Notes under the pieces: generated by a model
What the model was told of the DNA's origin: nothing
What the model saw: the letters and a program-made list of their open reading frames with translations, nothing else
Database searches by the model: none
Position numbers and translations under genes: made by a program
Shown: positions 60,958-64,000 of the stretch, piece after piece
Position numbering within the stretch: the stretch's first letter is position 1
Layout of the letters: every line of letters begins with the position of its first letter
Assembly (NCBI RefSeq): GCF_036924645.1
Contig: NZ_JAZHRX010000001.1
Span: 6,227,501-6,291,500 of the forward strand
DNA: 64,000 nucleotides
Direction: 5' to 3'
Origin: Bradyrhizobium sp. AZCC 2176
GTDB taxonomy: Bacteria; Pseudomonadota; Alphaproteobacteria; Rhizobiales; Xanthobacteraceae

Positions 60958-62334
60958 TCACATCAGCGACATCACGCGCGCCGCGAGCGCCGGGTCGCGC
61001 AGCGCGGCCTGCGGCTTGAGCAGTTGCGAGACTTCCACCGTCAGCCGGTGCACCTCGGGATCCTCAGCGGCGAGCTTGGTCAAGGCCATACCGTATTGCA
61101 GGCGCTGCGCGAGGTCGGCGGGCCGAACGCCACGCGTGGCGGGATAGACGAAATCACTGACGGCAACGCCCCACGGCGTCGCGATGGTGTCCTGGATAGC
61201 AGCGAAGAAGTCACGCGCCAGCCGCTCCATGGGAACATCTTCCGCCAACAACCGGTCCAGGATCACGGCTTCCTGTGCTGCCACGCTCATGCCCTGGCCG
61301 AAGACGGGATTAAAGCGGCAGAGGGCATCGCCTATCGTGAGCAGCCCTGCCGGGAAAGACTCCAGGCGCTCGAAATGCCGCCGTATGCTGCAAGGTAGCC
61401 GGTAGCGGACAATATCCGTCAGCGGACGGGCTTGCCTGACTGCGTCATAGATGGTCGGGGTGCGTAGGTTCTTGACGAAATCCATGAATGCCGCGCGATC
61501 GCCCGGAGGCGCATCGCCATGATTGGCTCCGACGGAAAGCAACCATCGCTGCTTCTCGATCGGAAACAGGAACGCTCCGCGGCTGCTGGCAGGTGCGGAC
61601 GGCAGGACAATATTGCCCAGCCAGTCGGCATTGTGATCGATTGGTCGCTCGACGATGGTGCTCGCGTAAGCCTGATCAATGCCGATCTCGGTCTCTTCGG
61701 GCGTCTGCAGAGAAAGCTCTTCGAGCAGCTTCAGCGTCAGGCCGCAGCGGCCGGAGGCATCAACAACCAAGTCAGCTTCCACGACCACGGCAGGCCGTTC
61801 TTCGCTATCGTAACGGACCGCCTCGATCCGCATTGCATCGCGCGATGCAACAAGCCCGATTACGCGAGCGCGCTCGCAAATGTGGACATTCAGGGTCCGC
61901 AGAACGCGTCGTCGGGTAACGGCTTCGAGCAGTGGGCGCGACATGCAGAAAATGTCGATGCCGAGATCGCGAATCGGGAAAGGATCGAACCCTGGGCGCT
62001 CAAACCTTATATCCTTACCCGTGCGGATCTTCACGGCGCCCGCTTCCGCCAGATCGTTCTCAAATCCCGGAAACAGGGTCTGCAGGGCCTTCAGTCCGCC
62101 CGCGAGCAGCATATGGGCATGCTGGGCCTGCGGCGTACCGCTTCGGGGCGCGGCCTCGGCGGGAAGCAGGTCCCGCTCGATGATCGTGACGTTCCCGAAA
62201 TGCCTGGAGAGCGCCTGAGCGGCCGCAAGGCCGGCCATGCCTGCGCCAACGACCACGGCATGACTTCTTGCAGGATCTGGCACGTCTTCCTCCCAGAGTA
62301 TGTCAAATAGGATCGAAAACGGATCAACCGACAC
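60958..62334 (-). CDS. FAD-dependent monooxygenase/oxidoreductase
   Basis: This 458-residue flavoprotein of the PHBH-like fold has the FAD dinucleotide motif VVVGAGMAGLAAA near 28, the motif LVVDASGRCG near 193 and the second FAD motif TIGDALCRFNPVFGQGMSVA near 336, which binds the ribityl phosphate. Such enzymes hydroxylate or oxidise aromatic or polyketide-like substrates; related proteins are labelled 2-polyprenyl-6-methoxyphenol hydroxylase-like. The start is GTG 62334. It has no partner genes that indicate a pathway. Confidence 0.85.
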   Translation of the reverse strand: MSVDPFSILFDILWEEDVPDPARSHAVVVGAGMAGLAAAQALSRHFGNVTIIERDLLPAEAAPRSGTPQAQHAHMLLAGGLKALQTLFPGFENDLAEAGAVKIRTGKDIRFERPGFDPFPIRDLGIDIFCMSRPLLEAVTRRRVLRTLNVHICERARVIGLVASRDAMRIEAVRYDSEERPAVVVEADLVVDASGRCGLTLKLLEELSLQTPEETEIGIDQAYASTIVERPIDHNADWLGNIVLPSAPASSRGAFLFPIEKQRWLLSVGANHGDAPPGDRAAFMDFVKNLRTPTIYDAVRQARPLTDIVRYRLPCSIRRHFERLESFPAGLLTIGDALCRFNPVFGQGMSVAAQEAVILDRLLAEDVPMERLARDFFAAIQDTIATPWGVAVSDFVYPATRGVRPADLAQRLQYGMALTKLAAEDPEVHRLTVEVSQLLKPQAALRDPALAARVMSLM

Positions 62335-62483
62335 GTACGCCCGGAGCAGTTGCTTCGGGTAGACCGAGCTTATCTGATCTCTTTTGGGGCAATAGTGAAC
62401 GGCGTCACAAGTTTTGGTTCGGAGCCCGCCACCAACGGTCAGCTTAGCCAGCTTGCAAACAGCGCCTGGAATTCCACTGGCTC

Positions 62484-62575
62484 CTGCTGATGTTCGAGCA
62501 CTGCATGGTCGATCCCGTCGGCAGCCGCTTCAAGTAACTGGCAGGACTGGTTGCTCGATCGTGCGAAGCTGAGGC
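62484..62575 (+). pseudogene. Relic of the ppx 3' end
   Basis: From TGCTGATGTTCGAGCA through GCAGCCGCTTCAAG to CTCGATCGTGCGAAGCTGA, this stretch follows the last 105 nt of ppx (58453-58560) base for base, apart from two deletions of roughly 10-12 nt, a few substitutions and a premature TAA where ppx has CAA. It is in direct orientation 4 kb downstream of the intact gene. The chemoreceptor and the FAD gene lie between the two copies. Confidence 0.85.
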
Positions 62576-62589
62576 GGAGCGCCACCGAT

Positions 62590-63201
62590 CTAGCCTGGCC
62601 GTGCGCTGCCTTCGTACATGAAGGTCATCGGCTTGGGTCCGGGCATGTAGCCGGTTTCCACCCGATCAATCCTGAATCCGCCGCTCTCGATCATGGTTCG
62701 GATCGGTCGATTGAGGTGACAGCCCCCGCCAATGCGTTTCCAGGCAGGCGTCAGCCAATCCTGCCATCGCCGGACATTCCTGTCCGGCGCCATGCCGTGC
62801 TCCGCGAACAGGAGCTTGCCGTTCGGCCGAAGCACGCGACGCATTTCGGTGAGCGCCATGGCGGCATCTGGAATGCTGCACAAGGTCCAGGTCGTCACGA
62901 CGGTATCGACGCTGTCGTCGTCGAGTGGGATGGCTTCTGCTGACGCTTCGATGAAGCTGACTTGCATACCCGGTTGCAGCGCATCCCGAGCCATCGCGAT
63001 CAGCTTCGCAGACGGCTCCAGCGCCAACACCTCCTGCACCGGTGGCCGATAGAAGGGCAGATTCCGGCCCGAGCCGACCCCGATCTCGATCACCCGCCCT
63101 TCAGCCGCACCGACCACCCGCTCGCGATACGGCCGCAGTTGCTTGTTGCGCATCGCGAGATCGCAAACCCGCGGCAGGATATGGTCGTTGTAGAAGCCCA
63201 T
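62590..63201 (-). CDS. Class I SAM-dependent methyltransferase
   Basis: This 203-residue protein from ATG 63201 (MGFYNDHILPRVCDLAMRNK) has GAGGA 7 nt upstream. SAM motif I is VIEIGVGSGRNLPFY, motif II/III is VLALEPSAKLIAMARD, and DDDSVDTVVTTWTLCSIPD completes the Rossmann core of Methyltransf_11. The pattern RVLRPNGKLLFAEHGMAPDR is common in small-molecule or quinone methyltransferases. The frame extends to 63294, but those residues lack family support. The substrate is unknown. Confidence 0.9.
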   Translation of the reverse strand: MGFYNDHILPRVCDLAMRNKQLRPYRERVVGAAEGRVIEIGVGSGRNLPFYRPPVQEVLALEPSAKLIAMARDALQPGMQVSFIEASAEAIPLDDDSVDTVVTTWTLCSIPDAAMALTEMRRVLRPNGKLLFAEHGMAPDRNVRRWQDWLTPAWKRIGGGCHLNRPIRTMIESGGFRIDRVETGYMPGPKPMTFMYEGSARPG

Positions 63202-63418
63202 GCTTTGGTCCTCGGCCTCGTTTCCTCGGAGCTGGCGATGTTTGACATATTGATCAGCGGCGACTTCGGACGCCCGCTCCGCCCATTGCGACATGAAAGC
63301 CGATAAAGGCTGGGTTCAACAATTCAACTGTCCGTGGGGACGCCGGCGGCTTTCGCTCTCCGTGGCGCTCTCCTGCCTTTCCCCGAAGTGGCAGCGACGA
63401 TCGCTGGCCCAATCATCC

Positions 63419-63634
63419 CTAGCGCCGAACGATCTGCAGCTCCAGCAATGCGAGCCTTTGCAGGATTTGCGGGTCGCGCTCTCCCTCGTCGGCGGCGCGC
63501 AGGATGGCTTCCGCCAGGCATTGAACATGGGTGGAATGGACGGGTTCGGGAAGCGAAGCCACCGCGGCATCAAGCGCCTCCTCCATCACCGAGATCACCT
63601 CGGGCGGGAAGGACGCATTGGCGAAATCCTTCAT
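63419..63634 (-). CDS. Small helical conserved protein (71 residues)
   Basis: The frame from ATG 63634 encodes MKDFANASFPPEVISVMEEA, then LDAAVASLPEPVHSTHVQCL, then AEAILRAADEGERDPQILQR. It is predicted to be all helical, acidic in the middle, and resembles small conserved rhizobial proteins that I know only as hypothetical. The ribosome site is weak. Upstream (63635-63907) no supported gene is seen, and downstream (63202-63418) is likewise empty. Confidence 0.65.
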   Translation of the reverse strand: MKDFANASFPPEVISVMEEALDAAVASLPEPVHSTHVQCLAEAILRAADEGERDPQILQRLALLELQIVRR

Positions 63635-63907
63635 GGCGGCGGCGACGAAAAAGACGGCTGCCAATGCGCCCTGGGGGGCGGGACTGCATCGGCAGCCGCT
63701 CGAGTTAAGGTGTCCATCCCTTGGACAATTGCATAATTTTCCCGACCAAGAATTGTTCCTCGGGACGGCGAATTCGCGCACGTCGGATGCTTGATCCAGG
63801 CGCCGATGCCCGTCGTGGCCTGCATCGGCTGGTCTTTCAACCTTGCCGGGATTTCCGCTCGAGATGCGGCTTCGGCAACGTTGGCCGGCCGCGAAGGCAC
63901 GCAACTC

Positions 63908-64000
63908 TCAGCATCGCGCCTCGATCGCCTTGCTGATTTCTTCCGGTGCGGCAAAAATCACGTCTGCCCGGTCACCCATCATTCCCGCGGGCACGAGGGC
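63908..64000 (-). CDS. C-terminal end of an unidentified protein (cut by window edge)
   Basis: The reverse strand is open from the window edge to TGA 63908, ending ALVPAGMMGDRADVIFAAPE, then EISKAIEARC. Only 30 residues are visible, with good codon use. No family can be assigned. Confidence 0.45.
   Translation of the reverse strand, partial: ALVPAGMMGDRADVIFAAPEEISKAIEARC

Noticed and set aside
1..64000. tRNA, rRNA or CRISPR loci
   Set aside because: No cloverleaf-like conserved T-loop/anticodon pattern, rRNA segment or regularly spaced repeats were noticed by eye; a tRNAscan/Infernal run would be decisive.

Overview
The window is chromosomal DNA of a GC-rich alphaproteobacterium, most likely Bradyrhizobium or a close relative in Nitrobacteraceae. 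The clues are a eukaryotic-type glutamine synthetase II (glnII) behind a sigma-54 promoter, a DUF2735 gene divergent from it, an avidin-family gene (bradavidins are known from Bradyrhizobium), many MocR, TRAP and L,D-transpeptidase type genes, frequent GTG/TTG starts, and several dispersed palindromic repeats of the kind scattered through Bradyrhizobium genomes. I saw no rRNA, tRNA or CRISPR array.

Layout. 0-4.7 kb: the start of a serine-protease-like gene, then a siderophore uptake module (TonB-dependent receptor, PepSY membrane protein apparently starting at CTG, tiny membrane protein) behind three tandem Irr/ICE-like palindromes, then an avidin-like gene. 4.7-14.1 kb: an accessory stretch with three paralogous two-repeat proteins resembling the GrlR/calycin fold, an orphan ModA-like binding protein, glnII/DUF2735, a lysozyme-inhibitor-like protein, a tyrosine phosphatase, an SDR, and a toxin-antitoxin pair whose toxin is frameshifted. 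14-21 kb: a DUF2161 nuclease-like protein, a GNAT enzyme, and an AraC regulator - nitrilase - aldoxime dehydratase cluster that would convert aldoximes to nitriles and then to acids. 21-22.6 kb: a decayed IS110-family insertion with one amber codon. 22.6-35 kb: M20 deacylase, a PNPOx-like/MocR divergent pair, several exported proteins, CreA, an L,D-transpeptidase, glutathione peroxidase, polysaccharide deacetylase and a RibD-like reductase. 35-38.4 kb: a complete TRAP transporter. 38.4-54 kb: DoxX, malic enzyme (maeB), a large membrane-anchored protein, aspS, SelO, rnd, an autotransporter-type barrel, a cold shock protein, GST and purMN. 53.4-58.6 kb: a co-directional CDP-alcohol phosphatidyltransferase - HdaA - ppk - ppx block. 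58.7-64 kb: a frameshifted chemoreceptor, an FAD monooxygenase, a relic of the ppx 3' end, a methyltransferase and small or partial genes.

Most of the 38-58 kb part is housekeeping. The most unusual material is in 0.4-14 kb: the iron-regulated module, the avidin-like protein with a partly rewritten ligand pocket, and the set of duplicated-domain GrlR-like paralogues. Decay is visible in four places: the toxin, the IS110 transposase, the chemoreceptor and the ppx relic.
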